Source of the DNA: Trileptium ribeirensis
Taxonomy: Eukaryota; Nematoda; Enoplea; Enoplida; Thoracostomopsidae
DNA: 64,000 bases
Assembly: GCA_030248225.1 (NCBI GenBank)
Contig: JASANE010029356.1
Span: 124,001 to 188,000 of the forward strand
Direction of reading: 5' to 3'
Shown: positions 35,350 to 47,285 of the stretch, piece after piece
Layout: each line of letters starts with the position of its first letter
How positions within the stretch are numbered: position 1 is the first letter of the stretch
Program-made: the position numbers and the translations under genes
The notes under the pieces: model-generated
Databases searched by the model: none
Told to the model about the DNA's origin: nothing
Seen by the model: only the letters and a program-made list of their open reading frames with translations

Positions 35350-36418
35350 TTAGGCGGATTCCTCAAAATCCGCCAAGTCATCTACATCGGTCTCTGGATT
35401 ACAGTCAGGAACATCCTCGCTTCCTACAATATGGCTGTAGAACCCGTGGTATTCTCGAGGAATGACGGGTTGATCCTGACTCATCAATTTTAGAAGATCT
35501 TTCTTTTTTGCAGCTTAAATCGGTATTTGAATGTTGGCTTAAGCAGAGTATCTGGTGAATAAGATCGCGATGAGCGGCTGGATGGCAGAAGCGGAATTTC
35601 TCTAAACGAAACATCATTCGAATGGGTTTGCTTGTAGAAAATGCTGTCCGAATGATGCTTGTCAAAACGCAACCAAACCAACTTCGACCAAGAGACAACT
35701 CCATTATCGGTATCGCGGTACTTGTTTTGCATTACACCCGCTGCGTACGTTTTCCAGTCAACAAAATCAGTGTACTTCTGATCAACAATTTCGTAAGGTC
35801 GTTTGACGCGGGCCATCATAATCATGGTCTTCCAAGCATCAAAGCTGTAGATCGGAATATTTTTTCGCTCGTTCATTCGCAGCGTGCATAGAGTCTACCT
35901 CCATGTTAGCATGACCGACTTTTAAAAATTTGTAGTCGATGCGAATTATGGTGTTGGATTCTCGCAAAAATTATAAAAACATAGCTGCCATGTACTGATT
36001 TCTATTTTGACCGGCACAATTGTCGCTATAGAAACATACCTCCGTGATGTTATCAGGTAGCGACTTGAGGAACGACATAACGCATGAAGCTATCTCACAT
36101 TAGTCTCGGCCATCTTCATATTCAGGCCACAGATAGAATACACCTCTGTCAGTAGAGTGATCCAGTATAGTAAAATTGTAAACTGAAAGTCTTCGGCAGT
36201 AGTATAGTTGGCTGTCTTCCGTATGTGGCGTTTGCAAAACTTTCTGAGGGTCAAATGAGGCGCAACAAAAATTTGATTCCAGTTTAGCTCGATCGGTATC
36301 GGCATTCTTTGCGTCGCGATCAACGTTTTTTCGATCCATGTGAGCATTCCACTTCTTTTATGCGAAATCCTCTTCTCTGACCCCTTCAATCGATGGTAAT
36401 GCAGGCACAGGATACATT
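35350..36418 (-). pseudogene. Transposon A, 3' half of PWWP/DUF7869-type transposase
   Basis: Continues the coding region of 40,339-42,778 after insertion of element B. In order on the minus strand: CILCLHYHRLKGSEKR; KNVDRDAKNADTDRAK; FDPQKVLQTP; RRLSVYNFTILDHSTDRGVF; FYSDNCAGQNRNQYMAAMFL (about 35,973-36,035), the core Ser-Asp and GQN motif; KVGHANMEVDSMHAA; IPIYSFDAWKTMIMMARVK; and a C-terminal KKKDLLKLM then VIPREYHGFY, ending in an acidic tail at TAA 35,350-35,352. Breaks: TAA at 36,100-36,102 and 35,971-35,973, and frameshifts near 36,360, 35,860 and 35,515. The family (recalled as DUF7869) is an RNase H-like, transposase-related group; that label is from memory. Confidence 0.8.
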
Positions 36419-36684
36419 CGTCGGCTGAGAGTAAAAAGGGTCTAACAACCAAAATGTTAATTTCGAGAAATATAAAAAAAACTTACTGCTTCTATTATTA
36501 AGCACGGTAGAAAAGTTTTGTAGCTATAGAATATTCTTTAGTTTAATACAGTTCTATGCAACGTAGAACTATAGCATCATATATATTTCCAGCTTAGTGA
36601 TGATTACTTTTTGTTGATTTTGAAGGCATTTAGGCACTTCTTACTCTAAATAGTATTTAATACTTGTATATTACAAACCTCTAG

Positions 36685-39600
36685 TCATAATTCTTCCGTA
36701 TCAGAATCAAGATCCGTTGCTCCAATTAAGCTCTTGTACAAGCTCCGGTCGTCACGAGGAATGTATTTTTCAGCCATATCAAGTAAATCCTTGAGCTTTT
36801 TTTTGCGATACAGGCAGTTGGTCGACTGAATACTTGACCGCCGGTTTGGTCCAACATTCGCGTTCACCCTGTCTAGTACGCTTACGGTCTGTGGGAATTC
36901 GTGTGAAGTTTAAATCACCCAGCTCCGACTTGACATAGAAAGCATCTAAATCCTTAATTGTGTAGAGCATATGGTGAAATGTCAACCAGTTGACGACACT
37001 TCCGTCTTCAGAATGGCGCCGGTTATGCAGTATACGAGTAGCTAATGACGGGAAATCTAACCAATCGCTTATGGCTGGCTCGACGACTCTGTAGTCTTTT
37101 TTCTGCATGATTCCTATCCACCCAGTCGGAGTGTATATCATAGTGTGCCTCGCCTCGGTCTCGATCAGTGAATGCGCAGTGTCGCATTCTAGATGGCTGT
37201 GACCTGACTCCATATACTGAAGTAATATTAATAAATATTTAGACTAAGTCTTGTGAAGTCATTGTATGCCGAGTTGTTAAGGGTTATGTGTTGTCTTCCA
37301 AAAACATTTTCATTTTTGAAAATAGAACAGAACCTCGACAACTAGAAATATGTTAAACCGGGTAGTACGTTATCAGGGGCGAAGTTTCCGGCATGGGCGG
37401 GTGCCTGCCTCTCACGCTATGCCCCTGAGCTAGCCCTCTCCATGTTCGGGATCTAGCCCCCTACAGGCTTGCAACCTTTTGCCTCTAACATACTATAGTA
37501 ATACACGTATTGTGAGGATATCTACGATATAGAAAACATCGTGACACTATCGAACAATCTAATTTATAATATATTCACGAGCCTATCAGTTGTTATAATT
37601 TTCGAATTTCTTTCGAATTTCAGAAACTTTTAAGCATTAAGCATCAAATTTTGATTGAGTACGTTAAATTCCAACCTTTTTGCTCTTTTAGCCGTTCTTT
37701 TAATTTACAACATGTTACGGTTACAATACTAGCCTGTCTTATAAAATAACTACACCGAGCGAACAACGATCATCGTCTAAATCTGAACACTGCACGCGGA
37801 TAACAAGAACGCTGTATTAGTTTTGGCACGTAGTGTATTATAAAATAAACGGAGCAGTTTGCTAAAGCACTCACTTTATGTTCAATACGTTCGATCTTAG
37901 AATTTGTTGTTGCCAAGAAATAAAGAAACATTGCCGAAATCGCCCTGTTAAGATTTTGTCCTCCGGCCGTGTCGCTATATAAGACCACCTTTCGAACGTC
38001 GTTATCTAAGCTTTGTAGCCACAGGTACAAGCATGTTGCCGACTCAGCTGAACCTTTCTTCCCATGATGCTCACTCCAAACGTAACAAGTAACTTGACGA
38101 ATAGCATTATTCCAAACGGTTAAATTGTAAGTGGAAAATGTCCTTTAATAATGCATGTTGGACACTGGTGTGCAAGGGCTGATTAACACTTTTTCCAAAT
38201 CAAAGGTCGCCACAACAACATTCGAGTCGGATTTCGCTATTGCCGTGTCCTCACGTTTGCAGTCGAACGCCTGTTGCATGCGTCTAAGATGAGAAGTGTG
38301 TTTATCAACCATTTTTCTTTGACATTAGTCGTTGCTACAGTGTACTCATGACATAAGTCACACATATCATTTCGTGGAGGTTCGAAGCTGTAGTTGAATT
38401 CAGTGTTAAATATTTCACGAAATTTCCATAGTTGCACTGGGTCATCCGTGTTTTTGCAATACCCATCGTAGTACAACGCGGTTACTGACAAACCTGGTTG
38501 CAGGTAGAATCGCTTTGAGTCTGCTCTCCGGTAGTGCGATCTGTTTGAAGGCAGATTTCGCAGAAATTTACGAACCTCCTCCAGCTTATCTTCTGGTGCT
38601 TTAAAAGTACAAGGGAATTTGCTTCGCTGATCGCACGGTGTGATACCTCGTCTAATTCATCTCTCGCAAGCAAGCATCGTAGGCGTTTGGCGCCAATGTT
38701 TAGCGTGGCGAGAAATGTAGCACGACAAACTCGCTTTGGTTGACCGTTAATAGTTAAAAATTGCTCAACCGAGCACTGACGACGCGAAATCGCATTACTA
38801 TCACTGTCTGTTTCTTTGTTGTCAAGATGTGCCGCTTCCTGGACTTGCGGCACACGTCGCCGATCAACGGGCTTTTTAATGATGTGTTTTACTAAAAATG
38901 ACTGCTGCCCGGCGTAATCTTGACCCCAAAAACTTGTGAATATACCCTCTCGCTGCTCTCTCGTCACGTTTTGACAATCGTATTTGCAATGACATTCACT
39001 CATTTTGAATTCACGTGCTGGTACAACAACTCCAGTGGCGGTTTTGTAACTCCGCCCACTATTACGCATTCGCTTACGGTGCTCCTTAATGCTTTCTCTT
39101 TCCTGTCTCTTACGCGAGCGTCGCTTGTCGTCCGTTGCCTCCTCAACTTTTGTTATAATATGTTCTATTACGAGTTTCACAACACTTTCCCTGGAACTCT
39201 CAGCGAAATTATTTGCTTGGCGGATAACGTCCGTAATAATTGTGCCTGCTCGATCGTCAATGTCTGAGTTATCGTCGTCAGTTTCAGTAACATAGGATAG
39301 GTCTTGTTCTTCATCAGAACTGACTACAATTGTATTCGTGAATTTCGCTGATGTAGAAGGGATCGACGCAGAACCCTTCTCTATGATTGCTAACACCGCA
39401 GCTGATTTTGCGCAGTGTTTTCTTGTTTTCCCGTCGACAATATTGTTGTATGTGCTTTATAGCTTCCCGGAATACTGCTGATTTTGGTGACTGTACCAGG
39501 TATTTAGATGCCATAGAGGTGTTAAATGGTTGAATGTTTCTAGACGGAACGGCGGAGTAGTTATCCGTGCCGAAAAAATACACATGAGTTTCAGTAGACG

Positions 39601-39703
39601 TGAGAGGCATCAGGCAGGAATCTGGTGAACAAATCTGACCGGGCCACATGATTTTGCTGCGGCCAAATCGTACCCAAACGTAACTTCCCACCGATAATTC
39701 CAT
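36685..39703 (-). pseudogene. Transposon B transposase-like gene (PWWP + Cys + GQN core)
   Basis: Starts at ATG 39,703. An N-terminal PWWP-like domain (GSYVWVRFGRSKIMWPGQI) is followed by an acidic Ser/Asp linker, a basic region, CHCKYDCQNVTREQREGIF, VCRATFLATLNI, NRSHYRRADSKRFYL, FNTEFNYSFEPPRNDMCDLC, LEKVLISPCTP, FSTYNLTVWN, CYVWSEHHGKKGSAE, VVLYSDTAGGQNLN (about 37,940-37,980), then SGHSHLECDTAHSLIE and an acidic end at 36,685. A 658-bp GT-AG intron (37,217-37,874) joins HK to YMESGHSH. Breaks: TAA at 38,145-38,147 and frameshifts near 39,415, 38,610, 38,320 and 36,805. Inactive as it stands. Confidence 0.82.
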
Positions 39704-39841
39704 TTTTATTTCGTTAGAAATTTCGTATTATATGCGTTTATATATATATATAGAATTTATACGATTATACGAACCTGTTTACGTAAAAACAAAAATATAT
39801 ACAATGCCAATTAGGCAGAGACTTAGAGCTTTTGTTTACCA

Positions 39842-39932
39842 ACTAGCCCCGTTGGCCGGGTACCTGTAAATAATATATAGCCCCGTTGGCCGGGTACCTG
39901 TAAATAATATATAGCCCCGTTGGCCGGGTACC
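39842..39932. repeat. 34-bp tandem repeat, about 2.7 copies
   Basis: AGCCCCGTTGGCCGGGTACC followed by TGTAAATAATATAT is repeated without change. It lies between the start of the element B gene and the right TIR of B. Confidence 0.9.
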
Positions 39933-40104
39933 TGTGGCTCCGCCAAGTGAGAATCTGCAATTGCAGAGCTAGGGCGCTGTTAAAACGCCCACTAAGGATA
40001 TACCGTGCTCGGTGGGGTCATATAAATATTATAATTACATGGGCATAAGCGCCATTGTGAGCCACAGAGTTGGTGTTTAGCACCTTTTTACCAAGGTCTT
40101 GATT

Positions 40105-40159
40105 TAGAGTAACAAGGGCTCAAACGCCTATGACTGGCGTTTACGCCCTTTTTACTCTA
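40105..40159. repeat. Subterminal hairpin in transposon B
   Basis: TAGAGTAACAAGGGCTCAAA-CGCC, the loop TATGACT, then GGCG-TTTACGCCCTTTTTACTCTA: 24-nt arms with few mismatches. The arms contain the same GAGTAAAAAGGGC word as the element's TIRs. A third inward copy, GAGTAAAAGGGGCC, follows at 40,173. These may be transposase binding sites; that is inference. Confidence 0.75.
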
Positions 40160-40338
40160 ATACAAAAATATAGAGTAAAAGGGGCCTAACTGAAAGCTGA
40201 ATATAGGTCTTAATTCTGCCATCCTGGAGCTTAGCTGATATGTTCATTGTGTTCGCCGTGGTCGATAATGTAAAGTGGTAGCGAAATGTATATTTACAGC
40301 AACTTTTGCGCTTAGCCCCTTTTTACTCGCAGCCGACG

Positions 40339-42778
40339 CATTGATCCTTCCGGGGATGGTGGAAACTGAGGCGACTGAACTCTTTGTTGAACGTGGAAAC
40401 ATAGATCTGGTAGTTTGCAGGTTTGTTGTTGCCCAGCAAAGTCACATAAGGCGCTGTTTTGCAGCATTTTAAATATAACCGATACATCTTGGCTTTGTCA
40501 AGTTCTAAAGGTACTTCCGACCCGTTGAGTTACGACAATAATGTGAAGAAACCCGTGGAAATGACTCAATATGCGTAATGACAGTCTCTGTCACGGCCTG
40601 AGGCGTCTTATTACCCGGAACATGCTTGCCCTGCGAGACAACGGGAGCAAAAGTATCAGCAGATTTCGATGGTGCCAGGGCGGTATTTATGACAGAATTC
40701 GAGATTCCGCCACGCGTCCCGCAAAAAAGCTGAAACAGACACGTGTAGATTGACCAGTAGAAATAAGAAATATATACTCTCGTGGTGAGCGAAGCTTTAC
40801 GCTTACGAGGCATTGGAAGTTCAGACGACGGACCAGGTCCATCATCGTCGCCGTCATCACCGTCATTGTTGTGCACTCGGTCCTGCACTCGACTGTTACG
40901 CCGTTTAGCAGCTACGACACTAACCCTCGCTTTGATAAAATCTCGCTGTCGCTGTTCGCTGACAAGTGAGCAGAATTCGCCGAAAATCTGTTGCAGCCGA
41001 TGTTGGGAGAAATTTTTGGAGCAATCACGGTGACATTTATTACCACACGACACCGGCAAAACGGATCTGGGACCTTGAACGCGAGCGCTACCATCCGCCG
41101 ATGGCTTGACCTTGACGTATTCTTGACCGGCCAACCTCGATGCTTTTCAAATGTTCTTTTTCCAATTCGCAGGGCCAAGCTTTTTCCGCGCAGATTTTCG
41201 ACCTGTATCGCTGTCGTGAGCGTCATGGAACGCGGTATTAGCGGGCTGGTATTGTTTCTCCATTTGCTCGGCATCAGAATTTTCGCTGCCTGTGCTGGGC
41301 TTGTAACTGGATTCTGAAATAGTTAATCTCTGCTTAGTGTCTGCATAGTTAGCCTTAAGTACACGATCATTTTAAGAAATTAATAATCTCTCACAATTAA
41401 CGGGACTGAAAATGTTATTTGTGTTACTAGCTTATGTGCTAAGAAATTCGTATCTGACAAACTGATATTTTTAGTTCGACTGACTAAAAGCAACCCAAAT
41501 TTTGGAAGCAAACTAATTTTAAAATTTAATTCTCTACTATGAAGCATGCGACTCGCGCGACACGATGCGGACACGCCTCGAACTGGTTAAGTATTAAAAC
41601 TTTTACATTATCTTTCAATAATACAACTGTTAACAGAGTTTGCCACCAAACATCTTTATTAAGACGTATAAAAACTCCTGGTGATATCCGTACACGACCA
41701 CGGCAGTAATCTAAATATTCAGTAATGTCATGAAATTTTAATTGCCTTTAAACATTAAGTTAACTGAAAAATGCAACAAGACCAACCGTCATCGGATTTA
41801 TTTCGCGGTATAAATTCCGGAATTTTGATGGCACTTTCTCTTTTTGGCTTTGATGTTTGGCGGTCCTCGATATCGCTGATACTGTCTTTGCTGCTGCCGA
41901 CATCGAACATTGACGACAAGGACGCACTAGTGATGTCGGACACTTTGGCAACAATTTCGGAAACAACTTCTCGAATGGTTGACATGATTTCGTTATCGTT
42001 GCTGAAAAAGTAAAGATGGGCTGAATTTTCAGAAAGAATTCTGAAATATAAACGAGTTACCTAACTGCGACAACCGTAGCAATGGAATAAGTTATATTCA
42101 AAATTTGGTGATTAATACATTTAGTTTAACTTCATTAAACAAGTTATCATATGCAAAATATCTGTAACCAGTATCGCAATGATAACGCCTTATAATCAGT
42201 ATGCATACATTAAGTCAGCGTGGTTCAGTGAAACACAAGCTATATTCAAATTTTCGGTGATTAATACATTTAGTTTAACTGCATTAAACACGTTACCGTA
42301 ATCAAAATATTGTAAAAAATGTATCGCAGTGATAACGCCCTACAATCAGTGTACATACATCCCGTCAGCGTGCTTCAGTGAAACACGAGCTATAATCAAC
42401 ATTTATTGTAATGACATTAAAAACCAACCATAGAGCAACTTGAATCATTTGTAAATGAGTGTGGCCCTCCGTTTCGCAGTAGTTGACCATCCGATCGACA
42501 GAGTCGGCGATGCGTTTATTTTGATGCTTTAGCCCAACCAGTTTATTTAGATCGTCATTATTAAAACTTCGAATTTCAGAAGATAATGATACAGTGCTGT
42601 ATTCGTTGGAAAACCACCAGATGAATAACTGAGATTGTTTAATGATTTTCGGTGCAGTACTAGGATCACAAATTATAGCGGGCCAGTAATGTTGCCCCCA
42701 TTTTATTGTAACCCAGTCATCCAGTTTAAATTTTACATTTTTGCAATCTGCTGTTGGCCTTGGATTCCGGATTCTCAT
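40339..42778 (-). pseudogene. Transposon A, 5' half (PWWP domain to Cys-x2-Cys motif)
   Basis: The ATG at 42,778 begins a PWWP-like domain (VKFKLDDWVTIKWGQHYWPA) up to about 42,425. A Ser/Asp-rich piece (41,755-41,985) follows, then RIGKRTFEKHRGWPVKN, the Cys cluster NKCHRDCSKNFSQHRLQQIF, an Asp-rich linker with RKRKA, CLFQLFCGTRGGISNSVINT, THIESFPRVSSHYCRNS, KMYRLYLK and FSRLSFHHPRKDQC, where element B interrupts it. The pieces are joined by possible introns and by frameshifts (clear ones near 41,130 and 40,515). Same strand as the SREBP gene. The outer ends of A were not found. Confidence 0.75.
42091..42410. repeat. 150-bp tandem duplication, about 2.1 copies
   Basis: The block TTGGTGATTAATACATTTAG ... 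TCAGCGTG(G/C)TTCAGTGAAACAC recurs at a spacing of about 150 bp (42,091, 42,240, start of a third at 42,390). It lies between two coding pieces of transposon A, probably in its intron. Confidence 0.85.
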
Positions 42779-44940
42779 TTTAGCCGCTTATCGTTATTGT
42801 TATTATGACTATATTTTATTTTAACACTTATTTATAATACTACTATTATATTGTGACTACTAATATTAATACTACATCTACAAACTTTATGTAATATATA
42901 CTACAAAATCTATAATGCAAAAACTTAAAGTCCAAAAATTATACAGTGCGGCGCAAAAAAACTGCTATACACGTATACAATATAAGTTCCACAGATGTTG
43001 TTTTAACAACTTATTGATTGGCTGAGAGGTCGCCGCGACAATGAAGTACCATTGAATTCCGTTTATTGTGTTTCCAAAAAATCAGTGAGCGAGTTTGTTT
43101 GTGCAGAAAATCTCGACTGAAACTTAGCTACAAGTTCAACAAACGTTCCCAGAAATAGCCAACAGTTATTGGACCGCACTGTTTACGTATGTACACGAAA
43201 TTAGTACACTGTTGTTTAAGAAAACCGACTCAACTTTAAGTTACGTTACATTAACTATTTACACTTGATTCTGTAGTCACAATTAGCATATTAGAAATAA
43301 GAGGTCAACCAAACAAATAAGCAATAACCAAGCACGGCGAGCCCTAGACACCCACCGCGATAATAGGGCTAAACTATCTACTAAACAAACAACGAAACAC
43401 ATTTGCATTTCAAAGGGCTTTCTGTTTAAGAGTTTTATGCTTGTTTTAAAATAAGTATGACTCGATTCAATTTTTTAAATCGTTGAACGGCACTCGACGG
43501 GTTACTGCGTCCTTTGTGAATAAAATTAGGTTTAATGCACAATACGAACTTAACTTGATAACACCCAACGGCAGTAATCTCTGTACGCCAAGCTACATTA
43601 TAGCGCTATAATGTAGTTTTGCTCGGAAATGCTTATGAGCCATATTACACCAAAAGAACATAACGGCATTTGGCTCAAATATAGTTTGCTACTTACGTAT
43701 AACGTATCTCGGTTTTAAGTTATAACTTCATATAGGGTGGTTATATCATAATGCTGTTTGGTTTATCACGTAGAGCTCGTTTACTATAGTGTAGAAATTG
43801 AGCCGACTACTATAGTGTAGAAATTGAGCCGACTACTATAGTGTAGAAATTTGCATTTCGTAAAATTTGTCACATAATGTTGTTTAGCTCATAAGCCTCA
43901 TATGTCTCCATTAAAATTACTAAATTTGCTAAAAATTGTTGGTTTCTTCAGATTCGGAAGGCATCTCGGTTATTCATCATTAAGTCCGTAGATTCGCATC
44001 GGAAGCAAACGAAACCAGTCAGTCAAAAAACCGGAGAATTTTTGTACCGAAGAACCTTAACCCGCACCCTAAAATTCTTAGCAGTTCCGGAGATATGGTC
44101 CGGATGGGCGAACACCGTCAATGCCGAGTCGAGTGTTCGGAATTGACATTTCAATGTTATCAATTTTATATTTTCCCATTTACACAGTTTACAATAAACA
44201 CTGTTAAAGTTATTAATTAATCGAAAATACTAAAATACTTTCTAATTTTTTTTTTCAATTTGGGGTTTGCCGCGCGGAGGGCGACGATATCCAACTTTAC
44301 ATGTGCTCCGCACGAGAGGTCGGTGCAAACTCGCATCATACTAGGCGGTCACCTTACCATGTTGTCCTTAATATGTCCTAAAACAACCTATTTCCTCCAT
44401 GTCACGTACGATGCGTTCCTTTATAACATTCAATATAGCGAAAAGGCTTGGTCCGGTACAATACCATGAGCCATGAGGTAGCCACCCGACCGGCATAAAA
44501 CCAATTACAACAATATCATCAGTGCAACAATAAGCAACGGCCGTGCCAGACAATTATGTGAACGCAACAAAAATGGTACAAATATGACTTTGAACATGAG
44601 CAATACAACATTCTATACAAATTTGAGCTTGAATTCAACAAGTGCGAGTTATGATATAGTCAAAGTACAATGGTAACCCATGGTAATTGTTGCGATTTAT
44701 ACAAACAGATAAAATATAACCAAACGCGGCAATATTCATGAACAATAGCACAAATAGTACGTTCACATATGCAGGGATTTCACGACATATTAGGCAAGTG
44801 GTACAGTTATAGTTCTTGCAATTCATGAAACATTGCCATATAAAATTATAGAATCATTTACATGTCCAAAATCATACAACGGTAAAGTGGACGATATAAT
44901 ATATGATCGCAAAATGTCAGAAATGTACTAATTCATTCTT
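42779..44940. other. Intron 2 segment upstream of transposon A
   Basis: Contains the short palindrome CTACATTATAGCGCTATAAT-GTAG near 43,597, several ATGAGCCATATTA/AGCTCATAA words, and a GC-richer piece at 44,050-44,350 with no recognisable coding. The outer end of transposon A should lie here, but I could not pair it with a left end. Confidence 0.4.
43783..43854. repeat. 26-bp tandem repeat, about 2.7 copies
   Basis: ACTATAGTGTAGAAATTGAG then CCGACT is repeated exactly, and the last copy is cut off after GTAGAAATT. Confidence 0.9.
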
Positions 44941-44944
44941 CATG

Positions 44945-45460
44945 TGCACTCACAATAGTCACGTCAAATCTGGCCCAGTTCGCTACTCAGAGCAAAATTA
45001 CGATCGAGCTGTCCTAAATGTTGTGCATGTGCCATGGTAAAGATTAGTAGCGATCCACAAGGGATCTGTTACATATACAGTTTTATCGGTTCTATTTTGA
45101 ACACGGAGGTTTGGTTATTTATATTCCAGCACGAATATTTAATGTCTTTTCTAGAAATTTCCAATGCGTTTAGGGTGGATCAACCGGATTTCCGGGACAC
45201 AAGCTGCCTTCAGTGATGGGTTCAAAAATTAAGTGCAGGAAAAGCTTATGTATGTTGGTTTTTCGGTATACTTGCAATGGTTTGGTTTTATAGAGTCAAG
45301 AACACGTATTACATGCTTACCAGTGGTTTTCAATGGGTTTAAGGTCGATGAATCCAATTTCCAGAATATACATACGTCTTCCGTTTGGTTATATATTGCT
45401 TTCAAAACATGCAGGACGATCTCTTATGTTTTGGTTGAATATAATGTTGTGTTAATCTAC
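44945..45460. repeat. Inverted CTAGATAAC-family satellite pieces
   Basis: Words such as ACGGAGGTTTGGTTATTTAT and GGATTTCCGGGACACAAGCT, with GGTTTGGTTATATATTGC later, are inverse relatives of the repeats at 0.9-1.7, 31.2-31.7 and 53.5-53.75 kb. Two to three worn units. Confidence 0.4.
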
Positions 45461-45923
45461 AATGCGATATGACTGCACCATCCCGTTTGAGGCGTTTATG
45501 GCCGACCGTGGCCCTACGCGATTTACTTAAAGAATTTAATCTGTCGTCGTCACTTTTTTGGTTATGCCTTGTTGTATGTGCCTTCAGATAAGCTATTATA
45601 GGTTTTGTAACACATAGAGTAGACACAAAATGTTCTTTAGCTTCTATTATCCCAGCATAATAAGGCTTCAGGGTTTCCAGCGGTTTTCGGGTAATATATA
45701 CATCAAACGCAAATCCTGTTAAAGGTGGTTACAAGTAATGACAACAGTTTTTACAGTTACAGTACTACAGATAAAACCATGCTCACAGAGTTTCATAATC
45801 CTTGCGAGATACTAGTTTAGTAGCTGTTTTCGGCTCAGCTACATGATGTAAACGCTATTTTAAATCCATTTTACAGTAATTAAAAGGATATTTTTTGGTA
45901 TAATACATATAGTTGGCACTATG

Positions 45924-46307
45924 CTGGCCTGTCCACAGCCCTCCGAAAAGTGGGGGGGACTTCGGGGGGGCCCCCCATGTTCATTCTCGGGGGAAATTTC
46001 AAAGTGGGGGGGATAAATTTTGCTTAAAAATACAAAATATTTCCATATTTTCATGCATTTTTACTACTGTGAACGTACTTTCAAGCTAACAAACAATATT
46101 TTAGCATTATAAATAGTGGTAATTAATGTTTAAAAACAATTTGCAACCAAAAACATAAATTTTCAGACATAAAAAATTTTTGGAATTAGTTGAACATGGG
46201 GGTTTCGGGCGAGTGGGGGGGAAGGACATGGGGAAAATCTCACGAACATGGGGGATTTGGAAAGTGGGGGGTCCCCCCACCCCCCCCCCCCACTGTGGAC
46301 AGGCCAG
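45924..46307. mobile_element. MITE-1, complete copy (384 bp), inverted
   Basis: Starts CTGGCCTGTCCACAG and ends CTGTGGACAGGCCAG, with CTATG on both sides (45,919-45,923 and 46,308-46,312), again a 5-bp target duplication. The internal order is the reverse of the copy at 270-652. Confidence 0.9.
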
Positions 46308-46624
46308 CTATGTTGGATAACTGCGTTGGATTTATTACTAATATAAAAATTCCTCACAATATTTAGCGGTATTTTATGACTAGAACCCGAAAAATCATAT
46401 TACCTAAGAGATGCCAATGATATTTTATCGATATAAAGACAAAGTGAGTTACGCAAGTATTACAATGACGTTCGTCACCCTCGTAATTTTTACAAGCCAC
46501 AAGATAATCCAACTATGCCACTTACCAATGTGGAATAGTTTGTATTCAAATAACACAAATACCTGGCTTTTCCAAACAATAAAAAATAGCTAGCTTTTCC
46601 AAACTATCAAAATAATTGTGTGTG

Positions 46625-46985
46625 AGGGTATGATCTAGGGGTCCCCCAGTTCTGAACTGGTGGAACCGAAAATATGTTGGGGCGATTTCCCCAGTTTATC
46701 TTTAACTTCAACTTTAACAATCAGAAAACGTCAAAAATATCTAACTTGTGCTTACTTAAAAAGAGGAAATTTTTAATGATTTTTAGCCACGCAGGTGAAA
46801 ATTTAGGGACTTTTAGCCAAACAGGGAAAAATTCGCATATTTTTAGCCCATCTTACGAAAATTTGATAATTTTTAGTGCCACAGAAAAGTATTTGGTGAG
46901 GCCGAAATTTAATTGTGGGGCATGAACTTGGGGAATCTGGGGAATGTTGAAGTAACTGCCCCCTTCCCATTTGGAGAAGCCAAAA
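46625..46985. mobile_element. MITE-2 derivative (diverged)
   Basis: Begins TATGATCTAGGGGTCCCCCA and ends CCTTCCCATTTGGAGAAGCC. Between them, GTGAAAATTTAGGGACTTTTAG-like phrases repeat four times at about 30-bp spacing. Related to the inverted MITE-2 copy at 26,988-27,366 but with a different centre. Confidence 0.45.
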
Positions 46986-47285
46986 TAGTGTCCACGAGAT
47001 AAATCTCTGACGAATCTGTTGTAACTTACAAACAAGTTGTTAATCTTTCTCGGCTACCATCACTATTCAGTTTTGCGTGAAATCTGTTCTGTGGTTAATT
47101 CTATGTCGTTCAGTCAGACAATTAACTACCATTTCCTGGTTGGAAAGATATTTCGGTCATTTTTCCCAAAGTATAGCAATACTCTTTCATGTCCTATTCA
47201 CCGACGATTACAAATTCAGCACAGCAAGTAATAACACCAGGTAGCACTTTATCAATACTTAAAATGATGGTGATCGCCAACTTAC

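Larger units (their letters stand above)
36419..40338 (-). mobile_element. Transposon B: 3.92-kb element nested in transposon A
   Basis: Left end CGTCGGCTGAGAGTAAAAAG then GGTCTAA; right end the inverse of CGTCGGCTGCGAGTAAAAAG then GGGCTAAG. These TIRs of about 28 bp differ at only a few positions. CATT flanks both sides (36,415-36,418 and 40,339-40,342), a 4-bp target duplication. Removing B and one CATT joins A coding as Asp-Gln-Cys-Ile-Leu-Cys in frame. B carries one spliced transposase-like gene on the minus strand (36,685-39,703). GAGTAAAAAGGG-type boxes also occur inside, near the right end. The superfamily is not clear to me from TIR and target length. Confidence 0.88.
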
